Shown here one piece after another: positions 11,883-24,846 of a DNA stretch of 64,000 nt. The notes under the pieces are model-generated. The model was not told where the DNA came from, ran no database searches, and saw nothing but the letters and a program-made list of their open reading frames with translations. The number at the start of each line of letters is the position of its first letter. Positions within the stretch are counted from its first letter, which is position 1. The position numbers were made by a program, and so were the translations under genes. The stretch is from Xestospongia bergquistia (Eukaryota > Porifera > Demospongiae > Haplosclerida > Petrosiidae). Location of the stretch: the NCBI GenBank assembly GCA_963965975.1, contig OZ014420.1, positions 2,754,001 to 2,818,000 of the forward strand, read 5' to 3'.

Positions 11883-14800
11883 GTAAGTTATCTATGCACT
11901 ATGTATTATAAAATGTGCATATTGTGGAGATTTTTTTGAGTCTTGAGTATTGTCCTATATCATGTGTTTGTAATGGTTGTACTACAAATCATTAGAAATG
12001 CATTGCTTCATTTTAGCAACTAATGTGTTAGGACTTTACATCTACAGGGCTGTGGAGCAAGACAGAAGAAGGAACTGGATTCCATTTGGCCAAGTCATTT
12101 AACAGTGTTCTCTGTTGTGTCTGCTTTTGTATCAGTATCAGCTTGTAAAGGTTTGTACTAGAAATCTTAGACAGCATTACTTCGTTTTAGCAACTAATTA
12201 GTCATGACTTTATTTCTGCAGGGCTGTTTAGCAAGACAGAAGAAGGATCTGGATTTCATTTAACCAAATCATTTGACAGTGTTCTCTGCAGTAACTCCGA
12301 GACAATATATGTTCCTCACTACAGCCCAAGGGTAAATAAATACAGTCAAATGTCAATACTTCATGTGCATTAGTATATCTAGCTTGACTTTAAACTTATT
12401 GTCTACTTTTGTATCAGTATCAGCTTGTAATGGTTTGAACTAGAAACCTAAGACTGCATTACTTCCTTTAAGCAATCAATGTGTCAGGACTTTACTTCAG
12501 CACGGCTGTAGATCAAAACAGAAGAAGGAACTGTATTCCATGCAGGGAAGTCATTTGACAGTGTTCTCTGCAGTAATTCCAAGACAATGAAATTCCTTGT
12601 TACAGCAAAAGGGAAAGACAGTAGTAACAAATACAGTCAGAGAAGCAGTACTCCATGTGCTGTAGTATATCTAACATGACTTTTAAATTCAGTGAGCTTT
12701 AGCCCTTAGTTTTTGTGCATTTGTTATCTTAACTAAGCTTATCGTAAGTCTTTCTGAAATATAATATCTCACTAGTCCGTAATAAAAAGACTTCAGTAAC
12801 CGGTATATTTTGTACAATATATATAGCGAGTCTCAATAAAATTAGTCGAGCGTTTTATTTAGTACAAGCCTTTTTACCCCCATAGTGTTTACTTTTGTAT
12901 GAGTATGAATTTGTAATGGTTTATACTAGAAAACTTAGGACATTACTTCTGCAGGGCCATTTAGCAAGAAAGAAGAAGGAACTGAATTCCATTTTGCCAA
13001 GTCATTTAACAGTGTTCTGCAGTGAATAACGTTCCTCGCTACAGCCCTAAGGCAACTAAATACAATCAGAATATCATTACTTCATGTGCGTTAGTATATC
13101 CACCTTGACTTTAAATTGAATGAGCTTTAGCCCTTAGTTTTAGTGCATTTGTAGTATCAGCTTGTAATGGTTTGTACTAGAAATCTTACACAGCATTACT
13201 TCATTTTAGCAACCAATGAATCATGACTTTATTTCTACAGGGCTGTTTAACAAGACAGAAGAGGGAACTGGATTCCATTCAGCAAAATCATTTGACAGTG
13301 TTCTCTGCAGTAAATCCGAGACAATAATGTTCCTCGCTACAACCCAAAGGCAAATAAATAGTGTCAATACTTCATGTGCATTAGTATATTTACCTTCACT
13401 TTAAATTCAATGAGCTTTAGCCCTATCTACCTTGACTTTAAATTCAGTGAGCTTTAGCACTATCTACCTTGACTTAAAATTCAATAAGCTTTAGTCTTAT
13501 CTACCTTGACTTTAAATTCAATAAGCTTTAGCCCTTAGTTTATTGCTTTTGTAGTATCAGCTTGTAATAGTTTGTGCTAGACAGCATTACTTCGTTTTAG
13601 CAAGCAATGAATCATGACTTTATTTAGCAAGACAGAAGAAGGAACTGGATTTCATTCAGCCAAATCATTTGACAGTGTTCTCTGCAATAAATCCGAGACA
13701 ATAATGTTCCTCGGTACAGCCCAAGGGTAAATAAATAAATACAGTCAAGTGTCAATACTTCATGTGCGTTACTATATCTAGCTTGACTTTAAACTTATTG
13801 TGTCTACTTTTGTACCAGTATCAGCTTGTAATGGTTTCTACTAGAAATCTTAGACTGCATTGGTTTATTTCATTTTAGCAATCAATGTGTCAGGACTTAA
13901 CTTCTGCAGGGCTGTGGAGCAAGACTGAAGAAGGAACTGTATTCGATGCAGGGAAGTCATTTGACAGTGTTCTCTGCAGTAAATCCAAGACACTAATTTT
14001 TCTTGCTACAGCCCATGGGCCAATAAATACCGTCAGAGTATCAATACTTCGTTTGTGTTAGTATATCTAGCTTGACTTTAAATTCAATGAGCTTTAGCCC
14101 TTAGTTTTAGTGCATTTGTTATCTCTAACTAAGCCTGTAATAAGTCATTTTAAAATATATATCTCACCTTTCCTTGTCTGTGTAATATATACACTTTAAT
14201 AACCAGTATATTTAGTACAATGTAGCAAGTCTGAATAATATTAGTCAAGTGTTTTTAAAAGGCTTTTTACCCCCATTGTGTCTGCTTTTGTATCAGTATC
14301 AGCTTGTAAAGGTTTGTACTAGAAATCTTAGACAGCATTACTTTGTTTTAGCAACCAAAGATTCATGACTTTATTTCTACAGGGCTTTTAGCAAGATAGA
14401 AGAAGGAACCAGATTCCATTCAGCCAAATCATTTGACAGTGTTCTCTGTAGTAAATTCAAGACAATAATGTTCCTCGCTATAGCCCAAGGGCAAGTAAAT
14501 ACAGTCAAGTGTGTTAGTATATATAGCTTGAGTTTAAATTTAATGAGCTTTAGCCTTTAGTTTATTGCATTTGTAGTATCACGTTGTAATAGTTTTTGCT
14601 AGAAATCTTAGACAGTATTACTTTGTTTTAGCAACCAATTAGTCATGACTTTATTTCTGCAGGGTTGTTTAGCAAGACAGAAGAAGAAACTGGATTCCAT
14701 TCAGCCAAACATTTGACGGTGTTCTCTGCAGTAAATCCAAGACAATAATGTTTTTCACTATAGCCTAAGGGCAAGTAAATACTCTAAAGTGTATTAGTAT

Positions 14801-16439
14801 ATATAGCTTGACTTTAAATAAATGAGCTTTAGCCCTTAGTTTAGTGCATCGTTACTTCGTTTTAGCAACCAAAGATTCATAACTTTATTTCTACAGGGCT
14901 GTTTAGCAAGATTGAAGAAGAAACCAGATTCCATTCAGCCAAATCATTTGACAGTGTTCTCTGCAATAAATCAAAGACAATTTTCCTTACTCTAGCCCAA
15001 GGGCAAGTAAATACAGTCAAGTGTGTTAGTATATGTAGATTGACTTTAAATTCAACGAGCTTTAGCCCTTAGTTTATTGCATTTGTAGTATCACGTTGTA
15101 ATAGTTTGTGCTAAAAATCTTAGACAGTATTACTTCGTTTTAGCAACCACTGTGTCTTAACTTTATCTCTGCAGGGTTAATTAGCAAGACAGAAGAAGGA
15201 AATGGATTCCATTCAGCCAAGTCATTTGACAGTGTTCTCTGCAGTAAATCCGAGACACTAATGTTCCTTGCTACAGCCCGTGGGCAAATAAATATAGTCA
15301 GTGTATCAATACTTCATTTGTGTTAGTATATCTACCTTGACTTTAAATTCAATGAGCTTTAGCCCTTTGTTTTAGTGCAGTTGTTATCTTAACTAAGCCT
15401 GTAATAAGTCATTTTAAAGCAATATGTCACCTTTTCTTGTCTCTGTAATACATACACTTTAATAACCGGTATATTTAGTACAATGTAGCAAGTCTGAATA
15501 ATACTAGTCAAGTGTTTTTAAAAGGAACTAGATTCCATTCAGCCAAATCATTTGCCATTCTTCTCTGCAGTAAATCCAAGACAATAATGTTCCTCGCTGT
15601 AGCCCATGGGCAAGTAAATGCAGTCAAGTGTGTTAGTGTATATAGCTTGAGTTTAAATTCAATGAGCTTTAGCCCTTAGTTTAGTGCATTTCTAGTATCA
15701 CGTTGTAATAATTTCTGCTAGAAATCTTAGACAGTATTACTTTGTTTTAGCAAGTAATGAGTCATGACTTTATTTCTGCAGGGTTGTTTAGCAAGACAGA
15801 AGAAGGAACAGGATTCCATTCAGCCAAGTCATTTGACAGTGTTCTCTGCAGTAAATCCAAGACACTAATGTTCCTCGCTACAGCCCATGGGCAAATGAAT
15901 ACAGTCAGTGTATGAATACTTCATTTGTGTTAGTATATCTAGCTTGACTTTAAATTCAATGAGCTTTAGCCCTTAGTTTAGTGCATTTGTTATCTTAACT
16001 AAGCCTGTAATAACTCATTTTAAAACATATGTCACGTTTCCTTGTCTCTGTAATATATACACTTTAATAACCAGTATAAAAGGCTTTTTACCCCCATTGT
16101 GTCTTCTTTCGTAACAGTATCAGCTTGTAAAGGTTTGTACTAGAAATCTTATACAGCATTACTTCTTCAGTAGCAACCAATGAGTCACGACTTTGTTTCT
16201 ACAGGGCTGTTTAGCAAGACAGAAGAAGGAACTGGATTCCATTCAGCCAAAACATTTGACTGTGTTCTCTGCAGTAAATCCAAGACAATAATGTTTCTCG
16301 CAATAGCCTAAGGGGAAGTAAATACAGTGAAGTGTATTAGTATATATAGCTCGACTTTAAATAAATGAGCTTTAGCCCTTAGTTTAGTGCATCGTTACTT
16401 CGTTTTAGCAACTAAAGATTCATGACTTTATTTCTACAG

Positions 16440-16552
16440 GGCTGTTTAGCAAGATAGAAGAAGGAACCAGATTTCATTCAGCCAAATCATTTGACAGTCT
16501 TCTCTGCAGTAAATCCAAGACAATAATGTTCCTCGCTATAACGCAAGGGCAA
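16440..16552 (+). pseudogene. Representative 113-bp exon-like core of array A
   Basis: The block is preceded by tttatttctacag and followed by gtaaatac, a plausible 3' splice site and 5' splice site. In phase 2 (gg ctg ttt agc) the consensus reads GLFSKTEEGTGFH, then SAKSFDSVLCSKS, and ends near AQGQ, with no stop in the better copies. A second frame (ggc tgt tta gca) reads GCLARQKKELDSIQ and stays open for about 27 codons. Which frame, if either, was ever translated is unclear. The block length is 113 bp in every copy I measured (also 17187-17299 and 18111-18223). No protein family was recognised. Confidence 0.45.
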
Positions 16553-18110
16553 GTAAATACAGTGAAGAGTGTTAGTATATATAGCTTGAGTTTAAATTCA
16601 ATGAATTTTAGCCCTAAGTTTAGTGGATTTGTAGTATCAGCTTGCAATGGTTTGTACTAGAAATGTTAGACAGCATAACTTGATTTTGGCACCCAATCAT
16701 TCACTGTTTTATTTCTACAGGGCTTTTAGCAAGACAGAAGAAGGAACCAGATGCATTCAGCCAAATCATTTGACAGTGTTCTCTGCAGTAAATCCAAGAC
16801 AATAATGTCCCTCGCTATAGCCCATGGGCAAGTAAATACAGTCAAGTGTGTTAGTATATATAGCTTGAGTTTAAATTCAATGAGCTTTAGCCCTTTGTTT
16901 AGTGCATTTGTAGTATTCCGTTGTAATATTTTGTGGCAGAAATCTTAGACAGTATTACTTCATTTTACAAACCATGGAGTCATGACTTTATTTCTGCAGG
17001 GTTGTTTAGCAAGACAGAAGAAGGAACTGGATTCCATTCAGCCAGGTCATTTTACAGTCTTCTCTGCTGTAAATCCAGACAATAATGTTCCTTGCTATAG
17101 CCGAAGGGCAAGTAAATACAGTCAAGTGTGTTAGTGCATCGTTACTTCGTTTTAGCAACCAAAGATTCATGACTTTATTTCTACAGGGCTGTTTAGCAAG
17201 ATAGAAGAAGAAACCAGATTCCATTTAGCCAAATCATTTGACAGTGTTCTCTGCAGTAAATCCAAGACAATAATGTTCCTCGCTATAGCCTAAGGGCAAG
17301 TAAATACAGTGAAGTGTGTTAGTATATATAGCTTGACTTTAAATTCAAGGAGCTTTAGCCCTTAGTTTATTGCATTTGTGGTGTCACGTTGTAATAGTTT
17401 GTGCTAGAAATCTTAGGCAGTATTACTTTGTTTTAGCAACCAATGAGTCATAACTTTATTTCTGCAGGGTTGTTTAGCAAGACAGAAGACGGAAGTGGAT
17501 TCCATTAAGCCAAAACATTTGACGGTGCTCTCCGCAGTAAATCCAAGACAATAATGTTTCTCGCTATAGCCAAAGGGCAAGTAAGTACTGTGAAGTGTAT
17601 TAGTATATATAGCTTGACTTTAAATAAATGAGTTTTAGACCTTAGTTTAGTGCATTGTTACTTTGTTTTAGCCAAAGGGCAAGTAAATACAGTGCTTGAC
17701 TTTAAACTCAATGAGCTTTAGTCCTTAGTTTAGTCCATTTGTAGTATGAACTTGTAATATTTTGTACTAAAAATCTTAGATAGCATTACTTCGTTTTAGC
17801 AACCAATCATTCACGACTTTATATTTACAGGGCTGTTTAGCAAGACAGAGTAGGAACCAGATTCCATTCAGCCAAATCATTTGACAGTGTTCTCTGCAGT
17901 AAATCCAAGACAATAATCTTCCTCGCTATAGCCCAAGGGCAAGTAAATACAGTCAAGTGTGTTAGTGTATATAGCTTGAGTTTAAATTCAATGAGCTTTA
18001 GCCCTTTGTTTAGTGCATTTGTAGTATCAGCTTGTAATGGTTTGTACTGGAAATGTTAGACAGCATTACTTCATTTTAGCATCCAATCATTCACGACTTT
18101 ATTTCTACAG

Positions 18111-18223
18111 GACTGTTTAGCAAGACAGAAGAAGGAACCAGATTCCATTCAGCCAAGTCATTTGACAGTGTTCTCTGCAGTAAATCCAAGACAATAATCT
18201 TCCTCGCTATAGCCCAAGGGCAA
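18111..18223 (+). pseudogene. Exon-like core of array A, AG/GT borders intact
   Basis: Same 113-bp block as at 16440, with ttatttctacag in front and gtaaatac behind. It differs from that copy by scattered substitutions and no indels. It is listed because both splice-like borders are intact; many other copies have changed the donor to ataaat or gggtaaat. Confidence 0.45.
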
Positions 18224-18529
18224 GTAAATACAGTGAAGTGTGTTAGTATATATAGCTTGACTTTAAATTCAATGAGCTTTAGCCCTTAGTTTAGTTCATC
18301 GTTACTTCGTTTTAGCAGCCAAAGATTCATGACTTTATTTCTACAGGGCTGTTTAGCAAACTAGAAGAAGGAACCAGATTCCATCCAGCCAAATCATTTG
18401 ACAGTGTTCTCTGCAGTAAATCCAAAACAATAATGTTACTCGCTATAGCCCAAGGGCAAGTAAATACAGTGAAGTGTGTTAGTATGTATAGCTTGACTTT
18501 AAATTCAATGAGCTTTACTAAATGAATGA

Positions 18530-18738
18530 GCTTTACTAAATGAAGGTGCTAAAACTGTGATATTTGTGAGTGACACAGCAATAATTATCATTAAATATTC
18601 TTTATTATTAGGTGGGTTCTGATATACCTGGTATTTCAGTTGAGATCGTAGAGGAGGCATTTCAATTACTGGAAGAGCAAAAGCAGATGTAATTCTTGTA
18701 CCAGCTGTTGCCGGAGGATATTATACAGTTGGAGCCTC
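18530..18738 (+). pseudogene. Captured fragment of a DUF2064-type glycosyltransferase gene, copy 1
   Basis: A first exon piece (18530-18565) reads LLNEGAKTVIF. A 46-bp intron with gtgagt...ttattattag follows (18566-18611). The second exon piece begins VGSDIPGISVEIVEEAF, then after a frame break reads ADVILVPAVAGGYYTVGA. The GSD.PGI, E...EAF and VL.PA..GGYY pattern is the signature of the GT-A-fold DUF2064 / TIGR04282 family. Only this C-terminal part is present, with a frame disruption after LLEEQ, so it is non-functional. At cctc (about 18735) it joins the ordinary array core through a few shared bases. The left border, gctttacta, is the same in all four copies. Confidence 0.75.
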
Positions 18739-19259
18739 GCTATAGCCCAAGGGCAAGTAAATACAGTCAAGGGTGTTAGTATATATAGGTTGACTTTAAA
18801 TTTAATGAGCTTTAGCCCTTAGTTTAGTGCATTTGTTATCTTAACTAAGCCTGTAATAAGTCATTTTAAAACATATATGTCACCTATCCTTGTCTCTGTA
18901 ATATATACACTTTAATAGCCAGTATATTTAGTACAATGTAGCAAGTATGAATAATATTAGTCAAGTGTTTTTAAAAGATTTTTACTCCCATCGTGTCTTT
19001 TTGGTATTAGTATCAGCTTGTAAATGTTTGTACAAGAAATCTTAAACAGCATTACTTTGTTTTAGCAACAAATCATTCACAACTATTTCCACAGGGCTGT
19101 TTAGCAAAACAGAAGAAGGAACTAGATTCCATTCAGCCAAATCATTTGACAGTGTTCTCTGCAGTAAATCCAAAACAATAATGTTACTCGCTATAGCCCA
19201 AGGGCAAGTAAATACAGTGAAGTGTGTTAGTATGTATAGCTTGACTTTAAATTCAATGA

Positions 19260-19468
19260 GCTTTACTAAATGAAGGTGCTAAAACTGTGATATTTGTGAG
19301 TGACACAGCAATAATTATCATTAAATATTCTTTATTATTAGGTGGGTTCTGATATACCTGGTATTTCAGTTGTGATCGTAGAGGAGGCATTTCAATTACT
19401 GGAAGAGCAAAAGCAGATGTAATTCTTGTACCAGCTGTTGCCGGAGGATATTATACAGTTGGAGCCTC
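19260..19468 (+). pseudogene. DUF2064-type glycosyltransferase fragment, copy 2
   Basis: Near-identical to copy 1 and offset by about 730 bp, in a tandem duplication that also includes flanking array sequence. Exon piece 19260-19295, intron 19296-19341 (46 bp), second exon piece from 19342. One visible difference is gttgtgatcgta in place of gttgagatcgta. The same frame break and the same cctc junction show that copies 1 and 2 come from one rearranged ancestor. Confidence 0.75.
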
Positions 19469-21327
19469 GCTATAGCCCAAGGGCAAGTAAATACAGTCAA
19501 GGGTGTTAGTATATATAGGTTGACTTTAAATTTAATGAGCTTTAGCCCTTAGTTTAGTGCATTTGTTATCTTAACTAAGCCTGTAATAAGTCATTTTAAA
19601 ACATATATGTCACCTATCCTTGTCTCTGTAATATATACACTTTAATAACCAGTATATTTAGTACAATGTGGCAAGTATGAATAATATTAGTCAAGTGTTT
19701 TTAAAAGATTTTTACCCCCATCGTGTCTTCTTTGGTATTAGTATCAGCTTGTAAATGTTTGTACAAGAAATCTTAAACAACATTACTTTGTTTTAGCAAC
19801 GAATCATTCACAACTTTATTTCCACAGGGCTGTTTAGCAAAACAGAAGAAGGAACTAGATTCCATTCAGCCAAATCACTTGACAGTGTTCTCTGCAGTAA
19901 ATCCAAGACAATAATGTTCCTTGCTATAGCCCAAGGGCAAGTAAATACAGTCAAGTGTGTTAGTATATATAGCTTGACTTTAAATTCAAATTCAATGAGC
20001 TTTAGCCCTTAGTTCAGCGCATCGTTACTTCGTTTTAGCAACCAAAGATTCATGACTTTCTTTCTACAGGGCTGTTTAGCAAGATAGAAGAAGGAACCAG
20101 ATTCCATCCAGCCAAATCATTTGACAGTGTTCTCTGCAGTAAATTCGAGACACTAATATTCCTCGCTACAGCCCATTAGGAAATAAATACAGTCAGTGTA
20201 TCAATACTTCATTTGTGTTAGTATATCTAGCTTGACTCTAAATTCAATGAGCTTTAGTCCTTAGTTTTAGTGCATTTGTTATCTTAACTAAGCCTGTAAT
20301 AAGTCATTTTAAAACATATGTCACGTTTCCTTGTCTCTGTAATATATACACTTTAATAACCAGTATAAAAGGCTTTTTACCCCCATTGTGTCTTCTTTGG
20401 TATCAGTATCAGCTTGTAAAGGTTTGTACTAGAAATCTTAGACAGCATTACTTCTTTAGTAGCAAATGGGTCAGGACATTACTTCTTCAGGGCTGTTTAG
20501 CAAGACAGAAGAAGGAACTGGATTCCATGCAGCCAAGTCATTTGACTGTCTCCTGTGTAGTAAACGCTACAACGAAAGGGAAAAACAGTAGTAACAAATA
20601 CGTTTCATGTAAGCAGTACTCCATGCGAGTTAGTATATGTAGCTTGAGTTTCAAATTCAGTCAGACACACAAAAACTAAGCCTGTCATTTGAAAACATAT
20701 CTGACTGTTTCTTTTCTCTCTAATATATACTTTAGTAACCAGTATATTTAGTGCAATGTACGAAATCTGAATAATATTTGTAAAGTGTTTTTGAAAGGCT
20801 TTTTACTCCCATTGTGTCATTGTCCCATTGTGCATTAGTATATTTAGCTTGACTTTAAATTCAATGAGCTTTAGCCCTTAGTTTTAGTGCATTTGTTATC
20901 TTAACTAAACCTGTAATATGTCATTTCATAATGTAATATCGCACCTATAACCAGTATATTTAGTACAATGTAGGAAGTCTGAATAATATTAATCCAAGTG
21001 TTTTTAAAAGGCTTTTTACCCCCATTGTGTCTGCTTTGGTATCAGTATCAGCTTGAAAAGGTTTGTACTAGAAATGGAAAGATAGTAGTAACAAATACAG
21101 TCAGAGAAGCAGTACTCCATGTGCTGTAGTATATGTAGCATGACTTTTAAATTCAGTGAGCTTTAGTCCTTAGTTTTAGTGCATCTTAACTAAGCCTATT
21201 GTAAGTCTTTTTGAAATATAATATCTCACTAGTCCTTTTCTCTGTAATATAAAGACTTTAGTAACCAATATATTTTGTACAATGTAGCAAGTCTCAATAA
21301 AATTAGTCGAATGTTTTTATTTAGTAC

Positions 21328-21955
21328 TAGCCTCGTACACAGACTTTCGCGGTAGAAAAGAGCCTGGTCATTACTGCTTGTGCATGCACATAATTATTGA
21401 CATCATAATGACACATTTTAAATTAAATGACGAATTGATGGGTCGGGTTTATATTGATGACGTTTTTTTCACTACACGAGTTTAAGCACGAGTTTGTCAG
21501 TAATGCAGAGATTTATTTAGTGGAAGCCGAAAGAGCAACAAATTTGTTCAGTGCTGTTGGAATGTGAAATAATTGGGGTTCGTGAATAACTGCTTTACTT
21601 GATGTTATTGTTTCTGGACATGATATGATAGTCTCTCTTCATATATTTTTATGAAGTGCAAACTTCGAATTGTGTCTCAAGAGAAATCTGTTGTAGACCT
21701 AGAGGAATTCAAGCAGTTGGTTCATAACCTAGCTTGTAATCCATCATGAAAGGGATGATTTTGAAACACAAACTCTTTCCAAAACCAGTTGGTAACCACA
21801 CAAAGACATCTTTTCCGTTATGTATAGCTACAATAGAAAAGATCTGCTCTTTTTTAAAAGATAGATTTGGCTTTCCTAGCTGATTTATAGCATATAATAG
21901 AGCAGCAGAAAAGTTACTACAAGTAGCTATCACCAATAATCTAAAGTACAGTGGT
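21328..21955. mobile_element. Truncated Mutator-like element with helicase fragment
   Basis: The left terminus tagcctcgtacacagac starts at 21328 and is preceded by atttagtac (21319-21327), the same site in the array unit as the 9312 element. The interior from about 21400 to 21590 is the reverse complement of the right part of the 31652 element (shared phrases around aaattaaatgac and gtttatattgatgacg), so the family identity is firm. The right terminus is missing: at about 21950 the helicase fragment runs directly into array sequence. Confidence 0.75.
21709..21936 (-). pseudogene. RecQ-type helicase N-terminal fragment inside a transposon
   Basis: The 75-codon frame reads ALLYAINQLGKPNLSFKKEQ followed by GKDVFVWLPTGFGKSLC. 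PTGFGKS is a Walker A (motif I) of RecQ-like helicases, and the upstream KKEQ with its spacing resembles RecQ motif 0. RecQ proteins are 3'-5' ATP-dependent DNA helicases, and only the first ATPase segment is present here. The rest (DEAH box, motifs III-VI) is absent, so it cannot work as a helicase. Related, more decayed fragments lie in the elements at 29685 and 31652, so the helicase piece belongs to the transposon family rather than to the array. Confidence 0.7.
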
Positions 21956-22735
21956 TTGTACTAGAAATCATAGACTGCATTACTTCATTTTAGCAATCAA
22001 TGTGTCAGGACTTTACTTCTGCAGGGCTGTTTAACAAGACAAAAGAAGGAACTGGATTCCAACAGGCAAGCATTTGACAGTGTTCTCTGCAGTAAATCCG
22101 AGACAATGAAATTCCTTGCTAGAACAGAAGGAAAAAACAGTAGTAACAAGTACTGCCAGTCAATGTAGCAAGTCTCAATAATAATATTCAAGTGTTTTTA
22201 AAAGGCTTTTTACCCTGATTGTGTCTGCTTTGGTATCAGTATCAGCTTGTAAAGGTTTGTACTAAAAATCTTAGACAGCATTACTTCATTTTAGCAACCA
22301 ATCTGTCAGGACTTTACGTCTGCAGAGCTGTGGAGCAAGACAGAAGAAGGAACTGTATTACATGCAGCCAAGTGATTTGACAGTCTTGTCTGCAATAAAT
22401 CTTAGACGATGATGTTACTCGCTAGAACAAAAGAAATTGAGTCAGTTTTAGCCCTTAGTTTTAGTGCATCTGATAAGTCATTTGGAAACATATCTGACTA
22501 TTCCTTTTCTCTAATATATAAACTTTAGTAACCAGTATATTTAGTACAATGTAGGAAGTCTGAATAATATTAGTCAATTGTTTTATCACTACAAGCCTAT
22601 TTAGCCCCATTATGTCTACCATTATATGAGTAGTTGTCAAGTGTTTTTATTTAGTACAAGCCCTTTTAAACCTATTGTGTCTACTTTTGTATCAGTATTA
22701 GCTTGTAATGTTTTGTCACAACTTTATTTCTGCAG

Positions 22736-22854
22736 GGCTGTTTACCCTCACTGTCTCTACGTTTGTGTCAGTATCAGCTTGTGCTGTATTATTGGTTGGT
22801 TATTGTATTGTGTATACTTATGAATATGATTATCATGTGTAGACTTCCTGTCCC
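22736..22854 (+). pseudogene. Third copy of the membrane-type exon module, donor lost
   Basis: Same block as at 11764, preceded by tttatttctgcag. The donor gtaagt has become ataagt, so if the block ever served as an exon this copy could no longer be spliced in the usual way. The hydrophobic segment is retained. Confidence 0.38.
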
Positions 22855-23736
22855 ATAAGTTATCTATGCACTTTATATTATAAAATGTGCATATTGTAGA
22901 GATTTTATTGAGTCTTGAGTATTGTCCGATATCATATGTGAATGTGTTTGTAATGGTTATACTAGAAATCTTAGACTGCATTACTTCATTTTACCAATAT
23001 TGTTCCTCGCTATAGCCCAAGGGCAAGTAAATACAGTCAAGTGTGTTAGTATATATAGCTTGACTTTAAATTCAATGAGCTTTAGCCTTTAGTTTAGTGC
23101 ATCTTTACTTCGTTTTAGCCACAAAAGATTCATGACTTTCTTTCTACAGGGCTGTTTAGCAAGATAGAAGAAGGAACCAGATTCCATTCAGCCAAATCAT
23201 TTGACAGTGGTCTCTGCAGTAAATCCAAGACAATAATGTTCCTCGCTACAGCCCATGGGCAAGTAAATACAGTCAGTGTATCAATACTTCATTTGTGTTA
23301 ATATATCTAGCTTGACTTTAAATTCAATGAGCTTTAGTCCTTAGTTCTAGTGCATTTGTTATCTTAACTAAGCCTGTAATAAGTCATTTTAAAACATATA
23401 TCACGTTTCCTTGTCACTGTAATATATACACTTTAATAACCAGTATAAAAGTCTTTTCACCCCCATTGTGTCTTCTCTGGTATCAGTATCAGCTTGTAAA
23501 GGTTTGTACTAGAAATCTTAGAAGCATTACTTCTTTAGCAGCAACCAATGAGTCACGACTTTATTTCTACAGGCTGTTTAGCAAGACAGAAGAAGGAACT
23601 GGATTCCATTCAGCCAAAACATTTGACGGTGTTCTCTGCAGTAAATCCAAGAATATAATGTTCCTTGCTATAGCCTAAGGGCAAGTAAATACAGTGAAAT
23701 GTGTTAGTATATATAGCTTGACTTTAAATTCAATGA

Positions 23737-23972
23737 GCTTTACTAAATGAAGCTGCTAAAATTGTGATATTTGTGAGTGACACAGCAATAATTATCATTA
23801 AATATTTTATCTTTATTATTAGGTGGGTTCTGATATACCTAGTATTTCAGTTGAGATCGTAGAGGAGGCATTTTAATTATTGGAAGAGCAAAAACAGATG
23901 TAATTCTTGTACCAGCTGTTGCTGAAGGATATTATACAGTTGGAGCCTCATATAAGACTAAAGATAACATCA
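23737..23972 (+). pseudogene. DUF2064-type glycosyltransferase fragment, copy 3 (longest)
   Basis: Exon piece 23737-23772, intron 23773-23822 (50 bp, gtgagt...ttattattag), second exon piece 23823-23972. This copy extends beyond the cctc junction of copies 1 and 2: after GGYYTVGAS the equivalent frame continues YKTKDNIS and meets a plausible donor (gtaagc at 23973). It therefore preserves more of the original gene. A caa-to-taa change gives an additional stop in the second exon, and the same frame break as in the other copies is present. Downstream it merges into the array phrase gtgtactagaaatc. Confidence 0.75.
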
Positions 23973-24846
23973 GTAAGCTTGTCACGATGTGTACTAGAAA
24001 TCTTAGCATTTTCGCAACCAATGAGTACGACTTTATTTCTGCAGGGCTTTTCACCCCCATTGTGTCTTGTTTGGTATCAGTATCAGCTTGTAAAGGCTTG
24101 TACTAGAAATCCTAGACAGCATTACTTCGTTTTAGCAACCAATCATTCACAACTTCATTTCTACAGGTCTGTTTACCAAAACAGAAGAAGGAACTAGTTT
24201 CCATTCAGCCAAATCATTTGACGGTGTTCTCTGCAGTAAATCCAAGACAATAATGTTCCTCACTATAGCCCAAGGGCAAGTAAATACAGTGAAGTGTGTT
24301 AGTATATATAGCTTGAGTTTAAATTCAATGAGCTTTAGCCCTTAGTTTAGTGCATTTGTAATCACGTTGTAATATTTTGTGCTAGAAATCTTAGACAGTA
24401 TTATTTTGTTTTAGCAAACATGAAGTCATGACTTTATTTTAGCAGGGTTGTTTAGCAAGACATAAGAAGGAACTGGATTTCATTCAGCCAGGTCATTTGA
24501 CAGTGTTCTCTGCAGTAAATCCAAGACAATAATGTTCCTTGCTATAGCCCAAGGGCAAGTAAATACAGTCAAGCATATTAGTATATATAGCTTGACTTTA
24601 AACTCAATGAGCTTTAGCCCTTTGTTTAGTTCACCATTACTTCGTTTTAGCAGCCAAAGATTCATGACTTTATTTCTACAGGGCTGTTTAACAAGATAGA
24701 AAAAGGAACCAGATTCCATTCAGCCAAATCATTTGACAGTGTTCTCTGCAGTAAATCCAAGACAATAATGTTACTCGCTATAGCCCAAGGGTAAGTAAAT
24801 ACAGTGAAGTGTGTTAGTATATATAGCTTGACTTTAAATTCAATGA

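Noticed and set aside
17006-17224. Minus-strand ORFs in array A
   Set aside because: They are antisense shadows of the plus-strand exon-like core and recur only because the core recurs.
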